Made by a program: the position numbers and the translations under genes. A DNA stretch of 19,614 nucleotides from CAZPAV01 sp964584755 (lineage in GTDB: Bacteria; Actinomycetota; Acidimicrobiia; Spongiisociales; UBA5794): assembly GCA_964584755.1 (NCBI GenBank), contig CAZPAV010000049.1, positions 1 to 19,614 of the forward strand. Direction: 5' to 3'. Shown piece after piece: positions 1 through 9,779 of this stretch. Each line of letters opens with the position of its first letter. Within the stretch, counting starts at the first letter, position 1. The notes beneath the pieces were generated by a model that was not told where the DNA came from, ran no database searches, and saw nothing but the letters and a program-made list of their open reading frames with translations.

Positions 1-629
1 GAGATGACGACCTCGACACCGGCGCCGAGGAGGAGGTCGAGCAGCGCGCCCCCCACCTTGCCGATGCCCTGGAGCGCCACCTTTCGGCCCCGGAGCGAGG
101 GGGTCGACCAGAGGTGCTCGGCCACCGCCCGCATGGCGGCGAGGACGCCGCGGGCGGTGAGGGGCGACGGGTCGCCGGACCCCCCCTCGTCCCGGGGGAG
201 CCCGGTCACCCACGGTGTCGCCTTGCGGATGAGCCGCATGTCCTCCACGGTGGTGCCGACGTCCTCGGCGGTGATGTAGCGGCCGCAGAGGCCGTCCACG
301 AGGTGGCCGAAGGCGACGAGGAGCTCGGGGGTCTTGACCGTGGCGGGGTCCCCGATGACGACCGCCTTGCCGCCGCCGAAGTCGAGTCCGGCGGCCGCCG
401 CCTTGAGGCTCATCGCCTCGGAGAGGCGGAGCGCGTCGGCGAGCGCCTCCTCCTCCGTCTCGTAGGGACGGATGCGGGTGCCTCCGAGGGCCGGACCGAG
501 GGCCGTAGAGTGGATGGCCACGATGGCGCGAAGCCCCGTCGCCGGGTCGAACCCGTGGACGACCTGTTCGTGGCCGTGGGCTCCCATGCTCGCCAGGACG
601 CCGCTTGCGGGGGAAGTGATCTTCTGCAT
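1..629 (-). CDS. Leucine/valine (branched-chain amino acid) dehydrogenase, 3' part cut by window edge
   Basis: NAD-dependent oxidative deaminase of leucine, valine or isoleucine, of the Glu/Leu/Phe/Val dehydrogenase family. About 209 codons are visible and the C-terminus lies beyond the left edge. The N-terminal catalytic domain has LGPALGGTR (residues 44-52), the substrate and catalytic lysines in MSLKAAAAGLDFGGGK (K76 and K88), and GRYITAEDVGTT, all diagnostic of leucine dehydrogenases. A Rossmann motif, GIGKVGG, begins near the cut end. ATG 629 is chosen over the in-frame ATG 638 because a perfect TATAAT (644-639, minus) ends one base before 638, so a transcript would start too late to include it. 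The gene diverges from an aminotransferase, which fits amino-acid catabolism. Family is certain; Leu versus Val preference cannot be read. Confidence 0.93.
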   Translation of the reverse strand, partial: MQKITSPASGVLASMGAHGHEQVVHGFDPATGLRAIVAIHSTALGPALGGTRIRPYETEEEALADALRLSEAMSLKAAAAGLDFGGGKAVVIGDPATVKTPELLVAFGHLVDGLCGRYITAEDVGTTVEDMRLIRKATPWVTGLPRDEGGSGDPSPLTARGVLAAMRAVAEHLWSTPSLRGRKVALQGIGKVGGALLDLLLGAGVEVVI

Positions 630-638
630 GATCGACAT

Positions 639-648
639 ATTATAAGAT
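639..648. promoter_or_regulatory. Overlapping divergent -10 boxes between the dehydrogenase and aminotransferase genes
   Basis: An AT-rich patch in otherwise very GC-rich DNA carries TATAAT on the minus strand (644-639) and TAAGAT on the plus strand (643-648). The two hexamers share bases, so RNA polymerase could serve only one gene at a time. Each lies 9 nt from a possible start codon (629 minus, 658 plus). No convincing -35 box was found. Confidence 0.5.
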
Positions 649-684
649 TAACATGGGGTGCCGAAGATCCGGGAGGAAGTCGGG

Positions 685-1842
685 GTGAAGAGCCCATCGA
701 AGACGGTCCTCGGCGTGGAGCGGTCCGGGATCCGCGCCGTGTTCGACCTCGCCAGCACCATGGAGGACGTCATCCACCTCGAGATGGGGGAGCCGAACTT
801 CCCCACGCCCGAGCACGTCCGGGCGGCGGCGGCCGCCGCCGCCGACGGGGGGTACACGAAGTACGCGCCCAACGCCGGCTTCCCCGAGCTGCGGGAGGCC
901 CTCGCCGAGAAGGTGCGGCGCCGCAACGGCCTCGCCGTCGACGCCGCCCAGGTGGTGGTGACCACGGGGGGGATCGCCGCGCTCTTCAGCACGGTCCTGG
1001 CGCTCTGCGACCCCGGCGACGAGCTCCTCATCTCGGATCCGGCATGGCCCAACTACCGGATGATCGGCGACCTCCTCGGCGTCCGGGTCGTCCGCTACCC
1101 GCTACGGAGCGAGGACGGCATGCAGCCCCGCGCCGACCTCATCGCCCCGCACATCGGTTCCCGTACGAAGGTCCTCGTCCTCAACTCCCCGTCGAATCCC
1201 ACCGGGACCGTCCTGGGCCGGGAGCGCCTCGCCGAGCTCCTCGCCCTGGCGGAGGCCCACGACCTCTGGGTCGTCTCGGACGAGGTGTACGACGAGATCG
1301 TGTTCGACGGGGAGGTGGCACCGAGCGCGGCGACGGTGGGCGATCCCGAGCGCATCGTGACGGTGTTCAGTTTCTCGAAGACGTACGCCATGACCGGCTG
1401 GCGGGTCGGGTACGCGGTGGCGCCGCGCGACCTCGCCCCGCTCCTCGTGAAGACCCAGGAGCCCATCACGGCCTGTGTCAACGCGCCGGCGCAGATGGCG
1501 GCGCTCGCCGCGGTGACCGGGCCCCAGGACGACGTCGCCGCGATGCGTGCCTCCTACCGGAGACGCAGGGATCGCGTGGCCGACATCCTCGCCGCGGCGG
1601 CGGTGCCCTTCGTCCGCCCCGCGGGGGCGTTCTACGTCTGGATCGACGTGTCGGCCGCGAACATGGCCGACACGGCCTTCGGTCGCCGGCTCCTCCTCGA
1701 GGAGCGGGTCGCGGTGACGCCCGGCAGCGCCTTCGGTCCGGGGAGCGGATCCTTCGTGCGGGTCTCGCTCGCCAGCGAGCCCGAGGAGCTCTACGAGGGG
1801 GTCCGGCGACTCGCTGCCGCGGTCCGGACCTGGGGATCCTGA
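685..1842 (+). CDS. PLP-dependent class I/II aminotransferase (aspartate aminotransferase-like)
   Basis: Fold type I aminotransferase, likely moving amino groups between an amino acid and a 2-oxo acid in the cytoplasm. Visible motifs are SGIR near the N-terminus, GEPNFPTPEH, the NSPSNPTG loop, SDEVYDE with the Asp that contacts the pyridine nitrogen, the Schiff-base lysine in SFSKTYAMTGWRVGY (K232), and a C-terminal FVRVSLA whose Arg should bind the substrate carboxylate. GTG 685 is preferred because GGAGG (672-676) lies 8 nt upstream and the leader before SGIR then has the usual length. GTG 658, in frame, is the alternative and would be nearly leaderless from the TAAGAT box. The stop is 4 nt from that of the convergent KDG kinase. 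Substrate is not determinable; the divergent dehydrogenase hints at amino-acid catabolism. Confidence 0.9.
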   Translation: MKSPSKTVLGVERSGIRAVFDLASTMEDVIHLEMGEPNFPTPEHVRAAAAAAADGGYTKYAPNAGFPELREALAEKVRRRNGLAVDAAQVVVTTGGIAALFSTVLALCDPGDELLISDPAWPNYRMIGDLLGVRVVRYPLRSEDGMQPRADLIAPHIGSRTKVLVLNSPSNPTGTVLGRERLAELLALAEAHDLWVVSDEVYDEIVFDGEVAPSAATVGDPERIVTVFSFSKTYAMTGWRVGYAVAPRDLAPLLVKTQEPITACVNAPAQMAALAAVTGPQDDVAAMRASYRRRRDRVADILAAAAVPFVRPAGAFYVWIDVSAANMADTAFGRRLLLEERVAVTPGSAFGPGSGSFVRVSLASEPEELYEGVRRLAAAVRTWGS

Positions 1843-1846
1843 GCGG

Positions 1847-2803
1847 TCACCGATCGACCCGGCGTCCCGACCTCTGCAAGAGGGACTCCATCTCGGCGCG
1901 ATCGGTCACGGGTTGGTCTCCCCGGGAGGTGAGGGCGATCGCGGCGAGGGCAGTTCCCCGGCGGATCCCCGTCTCGAGGTCGTCGTCGAGCAGACCGTCG
2001 ATCACCCCCGCGGTGAACGCGTCGCCCGCGCCGAGCCGGTCCACGACCTGGACGGGGATGGCCGGCATGACGCCCTGTGAGCTCGGGGAACGCCATCGCG
2101 CCCCCGCGGCTCCCGCCGTGAGCACGACTCGGGGCGCGTCGGCGAGCGCGGCCAGCGCGGCGAGCACCTCCGGCGGATCGCCGTCGATCCCGAAGACGTC
2201 GCGTGCGTCCTCGAGCGTGCACACGAGGAGATCGGCCTGCCGCACGAGCGGTTCCAGACAGCGGCGCGCCGACTCCGGCGACCACAGCTTCGCCCGGTAG
2301 TTCACGTCGATCGAGAGCCGGCCACCACGGCGGGCGACCCGATCGGCGAGGGCCTCCACGGTGGCACGGCACCCGGCGGAGAGGGCGGGCGTGATCCCGG
2401 AGACGTGGACGATCGCGGCGTCGTCGACGAGCCGCCACGGCACCTCGTCGGGCGACATGGCGGCCGCCGCCGAGCCGGCTCGGTCGTAGAGGACGGCGGC
2501 GGGGCGGGGCGGGGCGTGGAGCTCCACGAAGTAGGTCCCGAGCCGCTCGCCGTCGGCGGGTTGCACCGAGGAGACGTCGACGCCTGCTCGCGCCAGCTCG
2601 TCGAGGATCCTCCTCCCCAGGGCGTGGTCGGGGAGGCGGGACCACCAGGCGACCGACCGACCCAGCCGGCCGAGGGTCATGGCCACGTTGGCCTCGGCGC
2701 CGGCGACGTGGACGTCGAAGGAAGGCGCGGTCGAGAGCCGCTCGCCGGCGGGGACCGAGAGGCGCAACATGGCCTCCCCCAGGGTGAAGACGTCGATGCT
2801 CAC
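1847..2803 (-). CDS. kdgK: PfkB-family sugar kinase, probably 2-keto-3-deoxygluconate (KDG) kinase
   Basis: Predicted to phosphorylate 2-keto-3-deoxygluconate with ATP to KDPG, the substrate of the adjacent aldolase. The 318-residue protein begins with the PfkB pattern FTLGEAMLRL and continues with the glycine-rich segment VAGAEANVAMTLGRLG. It ends with the PfkB signature DRLGAGDAFTAG (about residues 255-266), in which D261 is the expected catalytic base. GTG 2803 is set by a GTGA overlap with the stop of the upstream aldolase gene, a 4-nt translational coupling. The sugar specificity is inferred from this neighbour; PfkB kinases for fructose, ribose or other sugar acids share the motifs. The gene converges on the aminotransferase with a 4-nt gap and no room for a terminator. 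Confidence 0.87.
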   Translation of the reverse strand: MSIDVFTLGEAMLRLSVPAGERLSTAPSFDVHVAGAEANVAMTLGRLGRSVAWWSRLPDHALGRRILDELARAGVDVSSVQPADGERLGTYFVELHAPPRPAAVLYDRAGSAAAAMSPDEVPWRLVDDAAIVHVSGITPALSAGCRATVEALADRVARRGGRLSIDVNYRAKLWSPESARRCLEPLVRQADLLVCTLEDARDVFGIDGDPPEVLAALAALADAPRVVLTAGAAGARWRSPSSQGVMPAIPVQVVDRLGAGDAFTAGVIDGLLDDDLETGIRRGTALAAIALTSRGDQPVTDRAEMESLLQRSGRRVDR

Positions 2804-3453
2804 GACACCGCCCGCATCCAGGTCGCGGCCCGGGCCGCGATCGCCCCGACGTTGCCCGTGGCGAGCGCCTCCCGGGGGAACAGCGATCCCCCGGCGCCGA
2901 GCGCCACCGCCCCCGCGTCCAGGTACGCCCGCGCCGAGGCGGGATCCACCCCGCCGGTCGGAACGAGCGGCGGGTGACCGAGGGGCGCGTTCACCGCCTC
3001 GAGGAACGCGGGGCCGCCGAGGAGCCGGGCGGGGAACACCTTCACGGCGGTCGCGCCGCGACGCATCGCCTCGAGGATCTCGGTGGGCGTCGCCGCGCCC
3101 GGGATGACCGGTACCTCGTGATCGATGGCGGCGGCGACCACCGCGGCGTCGACGACGGGACTGACGACGAACCGCGCGCCGGCGGCCACCGCGGCGGTCA
3201 CCTGCTCGGGACGGGTCACAGTCCCCACGCCGACGACGACGGAGCCGAGCGCGGCGAGTCGCGCGATCTGGATCAGCGGCTCCTCCGAATCGAGCGTCAC
3301 CTCGACCACGCGGACCCCGGCGTTGGCGGCGGCCGCCACCGCGCCCGGCGCGAGCTCGGGGGCGCACCGGCGGAGGATCCCGATGACGGGTGCCGACCCG
3401 AGCTCCGGGAGAGCGTCGGTCAGCCGGGTGCGGTCGGCGGGAGCGTACGACAT
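2800..3453 (-). CDS. eda: KDPG aldolase (2-dehydro-3-deoxyphosphogluconate aldolase)
   Basis: Cleaves KDPG into pyruvate and glyceraldehyde 3-phosphate in the Entner-Doudoroff route. The 217-residue protein matches family length. It has PVIGILR near residue 25, the general-acid/base Glu in VVEVT (E51), GVGTVTRPEQV, the Schiff-base Lys in AVKVFPARLLGG (K138), and the phosphate-binding PTGGVDP and LGAGGSLF loops. ATG 3453 is chosen; GTG 3456 immediately before it is equally possible. Longer starts add a low-complexity Gly/Pro leader not expected in the family. No Shine-Dalgarno sequence is present, and TACCCT (3473-3468, minus) may be the -10. It is the first gene of a two-gene operon with the kinase. 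No Edd dehydratase or sugar-acid transporter is in the window. Confidence 0.92.
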   Translation of the reverse strand: MSYAPADRTRLTDALPELGSAPVIGILRRCAPELAPGAVAAAANAGVRVVEVTLDSEEPLIQIARLAALGSVVVGVGTVTRPEQVTAAVAAGARFVVSPVVDAAVVAAAIDHEVPVIPGAATPTEILEAMRRGATAVKVFPARLLGGPAFLEAVNAPLGHPPLVPTGGVDPASARAYLDAGAVALGAGGSLFPREALATGNVGAIAARAATWMRAVS

Positions 3454-3467
3454 CACGATGCGCGGAG

Positions 3468-3473
3468 AGGGTA
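3468..3473 (-). promoter_or_regulatory. Candidate -10 box for the eda-kdgK operon
   Basis: TACCCT on the minus strand fits the actinobacterial TAnnnT -10 pattern and ends 11-14 nt before the eda start codons, giving a very short leader. It is a short motif without a recognisable -35. Confidence 0.3.
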
Positions 3474-3548
3474 CACCGCCGCCGTCGCATGGCCCATCGG
3501 GCGCTCCCCCCGGAGGGAGGACGGCGGATGTCCTGTCCCACGCCACGG

Positions 3549-3554
3549 TAGGGT
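3549..3554 (+). promoter_or_regulatory. -10 box TAGGGT placed for leaderless expression of the SDR gene
   Basis: TAGGGT ends 6 nt before GTG 3561, so transcription would begin at or very near the start codon. No Shine-Dalgarno sequence lies between, consistent with a leaderless mRNA. Confidence 0.45.
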
Positions 3555-3560
3555 GAGCCG

Positions 3561-4298
3561 GTGACCACCGGCGCGGGACTCGAGGAGGAGGTCGCGGTCG
3601 TCACCGGGGCGAGCAGCGGCATCGGCCGGGCCGTGGCGCGCCTGCTGGCGGCGGCGGGGGCTGCCGTGATCGTGGCGGCCCGGCGCCGGGAACGCCTCGA
3701 GCGGCTCGTCGAGGAGATCGGGGGAACCGGTGGTCGGGTCCTGGCGGTGCCCACCGACGTCACCCGGGCCGCCGACGTGGACCGGCTCGCCGCCGCGGCG
3801 GAGGACCGGTTCGGTTTCGTGAGCATCCTCGTCAACAACGCCGGCGTGGGGAAGTACGGGCCGCTCCGGGAGCTGACCGTCACCGACTACGACCGGATGA
3901 TGAACACGAACATGCGCTCGAGTTTCCTCTGCACGCGCCGCTTCCTGCCGCCCATGCTCGATCGGCGTCACGGCCAGGTGTGCTTCGTGGCCTCCGTGGC
4001 GGGGCTCAGGGGCCTCCCCGGCGAGTCCGTCTACTGCGCCACGAAGTTCGCGCAGGTCGGTTTCGCCCAGGCGCTCGATCACGAGACGCGGGAGCACGGC
4101 GTGAAGGTGAGCGTGGTGGCTCCCGGGGGGGTCCACACGGAGTTCGCGCTCGGATCGGGCCGCGAGCCGGGCGACCCGGCGCTCGAGGCCATGCTGGACC
4201 CCGAGGACGTGGCCGGCGCGGTGCTCTTCGCCCTCACCCAGCCGGAGCGCAGCCGGGTGTTCCTCGTCGGGATGCGTCCCATGTCCGAGCCGCTCTGA
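3561..4298 (+). CDS. Short-chain dehydrogenase/reductase (SDR), classical type
   Basis: NAD(P)H-dependent oxidoreductase of 245 residues, the usual size for classical SDRs. It shows TGASSGIG (15-22) for the dinucleotide, AARRRERL following the second beta strand, suggesting NADP(H), NNAG (92-95), and the catalytic triad S145, Y158 and K162 in the YxxxK arrangement. The C-terminal region has APGGVHTEF, typical of SDRs that act on diverse alcohols and ketones. The substrate cannot be deduced. GTG 3561 directly follows a -10 box and there is no ribosome-binding site, so it is probably leaderless. It is monocistronic: the gene before it is divergent and the next has its own promoter. Confidence 0.9.
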   Translation: MTTGAGLEEEVAVVTGASSGIGRAVARLLAAAGAAVIVAARRRERLERLVEEIGGTGGRVLAVPTDVTRAADVDRLAAAAEDRFGFVSILVNNAGVGKYGPLRELTVTDYDRMMNTNMRSSFLCTRRFLPPMLDRRHGQVCFVASVAGLRGLPGESVYCATKFAQVGFAQALDHETREHGVKVSVVAPGGVHTEFALGSGREPGDPALEAMLDPEDVAGAVLFALTQPERSRVFLVGMRPMSEPL

Positions 4299-4382
4299 GG
4301 CTCGATCCGACCACTGGGAGCGCCGTCGACGCCGGGGCTGCGCGTTGGGGGAACGACCGTGATCGAGGTTCCGGCGCGCCGG

Positions 4383-4388
4383 TATGCT
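4383..4388 (+). promoter_or_regulatory. -10 box TATGCT for the molybdoenzyme-desulfurase fusion gene
   Basis: TATGCT would start transcription near 4395, leaving about a 25-nt leader that contains GGAGAGG (4404-4410), 9 nt before ATG 4420. The box overlaps the upstream in-frame ATG 4384, which argues that 4384 is not the translation start. Confidence 0.45.
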
Positions 4389-4419
4389 GGCCCGGCTCGA
4401 GGCGGAGAGGCGGTTCCCC

Positions 4420-7821
<3,402 letters not shown>

Positions 7822-7842
7822 GCAGCATCGGGTGACGACGCC

Positions 7843-7867
7843 GAGCGCGGCGAGTCGGTCGCCGCTC
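7843..7867. terminator. Possible hairpin between convergent genes
   Basis: The 74-nt space between the fusion gene and the convergent DUF4262 gene holds an imperfect inverted repeat, GAGCGCGGCGA pairing with TCGCCGCTC across a 5-nt loop with a 2-nt bulge. It has no T tract, so a terminator role is only suggested by position. Confidence 0.25.
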
Positions 7868-7895
7868 CCCACCGCGGGTCCCGGGGGGGCCAGGC

Positions 7896-8387
7896 TCAGG
7901 CGCGAAAGGTCCCGGGGCGGGGTTGGGGATCCCCGTCGTAGTCGGCCTCCCAGGGGAACCGGCCGTGGAGGTCGTCGTAGGAGAGCTGCAGCACGGGTAC
8001 CGAGAACGCGTCGGGTCGCCGGTAGAACCGGTTGGCCTCGAAGACGATCTCCCCGGGGTTGGGGACCGGTTCCGGAACGATGCGACGCGGGAAGCCGTCG
8101 ACCGTCAGGACGCAGCCGGGCAGGATCGCTCCACCGGCGACGATCCGGGCGCCCAGACCGTCGAAGAGTTCGAGCACGGTGCCGGGCGGCAGGGAGAACA
8201 CGAGCAGCTCGGGATGTCCGAGTCCGAACAGACCCACCGAGTAGGCGAAGGGCAGGTCGTCGTCGTGGTGGCATCCGGGCCGAGCGCATCCTCCGCCGAC
8301 GTACTGGGCGTACCATCGTCGCCTCCTGACGACCTCGGCGACGTGCGCATCGTGCTGGTCCATCCAGGCATGGGTGGAGGCGTCCAC
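7896..8387 (-). CDS. DUF4262 domain-containing protein
   Basis: A 163-residue soluble protein of unknown function. The core reads DDDLPFAYSVGLFGLGHPELLVFSLPP, the hallmark of DUF4262, in which a strand with a YSVGL motif is followed by HPEL. The remainder, with GFPRRIVP and NRFYRRPDAFSVPVLQLSYDD, fits the same small domain. An upstream GCARPGCHHDDD segment is rich in Cys and His and could bind a metal, but this is speculative. GTG 8387 is chosen because GGGAG lies just upstream; ATG 8363, in frame, is the alternative. A TAGCGT box (8419-8414, minus) could drive it. Nothing around it suggests a pathway. Confidence 0.8.
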   Translation of the reverse strand: MDASTHAWMDQHDAHVAEVVRRRRWYAQYVGGGCARPGCHHDDDLPFAYSVGLFGLGHPELLVFSLPPGTVLELFDGLGARIVAGGAILPGCVLTVDGFPRRIVPEPVPNPGEIVFEANRFYRRPDAFSVPVLQLSYDDLHGRFPWEADYDGDPQPRPGTFRA

Positions 8388-8413
8388 GAGACTCCCTTCT
8401 CCGGTAGGCGTCC

Positions 8414-8419
8414 ACGCTA
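8414..8419 (-). promoter_or_regulatory. Candidate -10 box for the DUF4262 gene
   Basis: TAGCGT on the minus strand lies 26 nt before GTG 8387, leaving a short leader that contains AAGGGAG as a ribosome-binding site. Confidence 0.3.
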
Positions 8420-8455
8420 TCGGTGGGCTGGGACAGGATCGGGACCTCCTCGGCA

Positions 8456-8555
8456 NNNNNNNNNNNNNNNNNNNNNNNNNNNNNNNNNNNNNNNNNNNNN
8501 NNNNNNNNNNNNNNNNNNNNNNNNNNNNNNNNNNNNNNNNNNNNNNNNNNNNNNN
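8456..8555. other. Assembly gap (100 N)
   Basis: Exactly 100 N, a conventional placeholder for unknown length. It hides the promoter, start codon and first transmembrane segment of the downstream iron permease, so any reading frame drawn through it is arbitrary. Confidence 0.99.
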
Positions 8556-9308
8556 CGGCGCTCCGGCAGCCGGGCGCTGCGGCCCATGTGGGTGGGGGTG
8601 GCCGCCGCCGTGGTCCTGAGTGTGGCTGCGGCGGGAGGTCTCGCCGCAGCCGATCGGGGGTTGCCCTTCCGGGCACGCGAGGCGATGGAAGCCGGATTGG
8701 CGCTCGTCGCGGTGGCCGGCGTCGGCTACATGGTCGTGTGGATGCGCCGTCACGCCCGCACCCTCCGCACCGACCTCGAGCAACGGGCCGAGGCGGCGGT
8801 CCTCACCGGCTCCGTCTACGTCTTGGCGGTCATGGCGTTCCTCGCCGTCATCCGGGAGGGTCTGGAGAGCGCGGTCTTCCTCCTCGCGACGATGCGCCAG
8901 GGACCGATCTCCGCCGGGGTCGCCGGTGCCCTCCTCGGGTTCGGAACCGCGACGCTCATCGGCTTCGGCATCTACCGGGGGGCGGTGCGGATCGACCTGG
9001 GGCGCTTCTTCGCCGTCACCGGCGCGGTCCTGGCCTTCATCGCCGCCGGGCTCGTCGCCACCGCCTTCCACGACCTCGCCGAGGCCGGCGTCGTCGGCGT
9101 CCTCGCCCGGCCCGCTCTCGACCTCAGCGCCGTCGTGGTGCCCGGGAGCGTCCAGGGGAGCCTCATCACCGCCTTCGTCGGGCTGCGGCCGGTTCCCACC
9201 CAGGGGGAGTTGCTCGTGTGGGCGGTGTTCCTCGTTCCGGCGCTCGCCTGGGTGCTGTGGCCGGCCCGCCCGGCGCCGCTTCGGGCCGCAGCGGGAGGTG
9301 GAGCGTGA
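8556..9308 (+). CDS. efeU: FTR1/EfeU-type high-affinity iron permease, N-terminus lost in gap
   Basis: Inner-membrane iron importer of the FTR1 family. The 250 visible residues contain alternating hydrophobic segments and the second iron-translocation motif, REGLES, in AVIREGLESAVFLLAT. The first visible membrane segment follows PMWVGVAAAV, which aligns by eye with the second helix of E. coli EfeU. Only about the first 25-30 residues, which would carry the first REGLE motif, therefore appear to be missing in the gap. It ends with hydrophobic AVFLVPALAWVLW and a short Ala/Gly tail. The stop overlaps the GTG of the cupredoxin lipoprotein by 4 nt, so the two are co-translated. No EfeB peroxidase or EfeO peptidase-domain gene is next to it. 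Confidence 0.9.
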   Translation, partial: RRSGSRALRPMWVGVAAAVVLSVAAAGGLAAADRGLPFRAREAMEAGLALVAVAGVGYMVVWMRRHARTLRTDLEQRAEAAVLTGSVYVLAVMAFLAVIREGLESAVFLLATMRQGPISAGVAGALLGFGTATLIGFGIYRGAVRIDLGRFFAVTGAVLAFIAAGLVATAFHDLAEAGVVGVLARPALDLSAVVVPGSVQGSLITAFVGLRPVPTQGELLVWAVFLVPALAWVLWPARPAPLRAAAGGGA

Positions 9309-9766
9309 GCCGTCGCCCACGCCGGAGCGCCGGCGGATGGCGCCTGGTGCTCCTCGCCGCCGTCGCCGTGGCGGCCGTGGCGGTCACCGGATGCCGCGCC
9401 CCCGAGGGCGCCCGGCACGTCACCGTCACCCTCGTGAACCTCGAGGACGGACGGATGCGCCTCGATCTGGAACCGGCGACGCTTCCCGCCGGACCGGTCA
9501 CCTTCGACATCGTGAACGCCGGGTGGATGGTGCACGAGGTGGAGGTCCTCGCCGGTGTCGAGGACGGGACGGCGCTTCCCCTCCTCGCCGGGGTCGCCGA
9601 CACGAGCGGACTCACCCTCGTCGACGAGGTGGAGGACGTCCTCCCCGGTGCGCAGACGACCCTGACGACGAATCTCGCGCCAGGTCCCCATCTCGTCATC
9701 TGCAACCTGCCCGGCCACTACGCGGCGGGCATGGTCGCGTCGCTCACCGTGACCGCGGCCGGATGA
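9305..9766 (+). CDS. Blue-copper (cupredoxin-like) lipoprotein partnered with EfeU
   Basis: A 153-residue exported lipoprotein. An Arg-rich N-terminus is followed by a hydrophobic stretch ending in the lipobox VTGC, with the lipidated Cys at position 30. The rest is one beta-rich cupredoxin-like domain with a recognisable type 1 copper ligand set: H77 (MVHEVEV) and C133-x4-H138-x4-M143 in CNLPGHYAAGM, as in plastocyanin- or sulfocyanin-like proteins. The GTG start overlaps the efeU stop (GTGA). The expected role is extracytoplasmic electron transfer or metal handling for iron uptake; EfeO proteins have an N-terminal cupredoxin domain, but the M75 peptidase domain of EfeO is absent here. The gene ends 13 nt from the convergent ilvD stop. 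Iron oxidation is inference. Confidence 0.85.
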   Translation: MSRRPRRSAGGWRLVLLAAVAVAAVAVTGCRAPEGARHVTVTLVNLEDGRMRLDLEPATLPAGPVTFDIVNAGWMVHEVEVLAGVEDGTALPLLAGVADTSGLTLVDEVEDVLPGAQTTLTTNLAPGPHLVICNLPGHYAAGMVASLTVTAAG

Positions 9767-9779
9767 TCGCCTCCGGCGG

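Noticed and set aside
658..684. GTG 658 as the aminotransferase start
   Set aside because: Kept only as an alternative: GTG 685 has GGAGG at good spacing and gives a more usual N-terminus.
114..2300. Plus-strand 728-codon frame spanning the dehydrogenase and aminotransferase genes
   Set aside because: Out of frame with both recognised genes, rich in Arg/Gly/Pro, and free of recognisable motifs.
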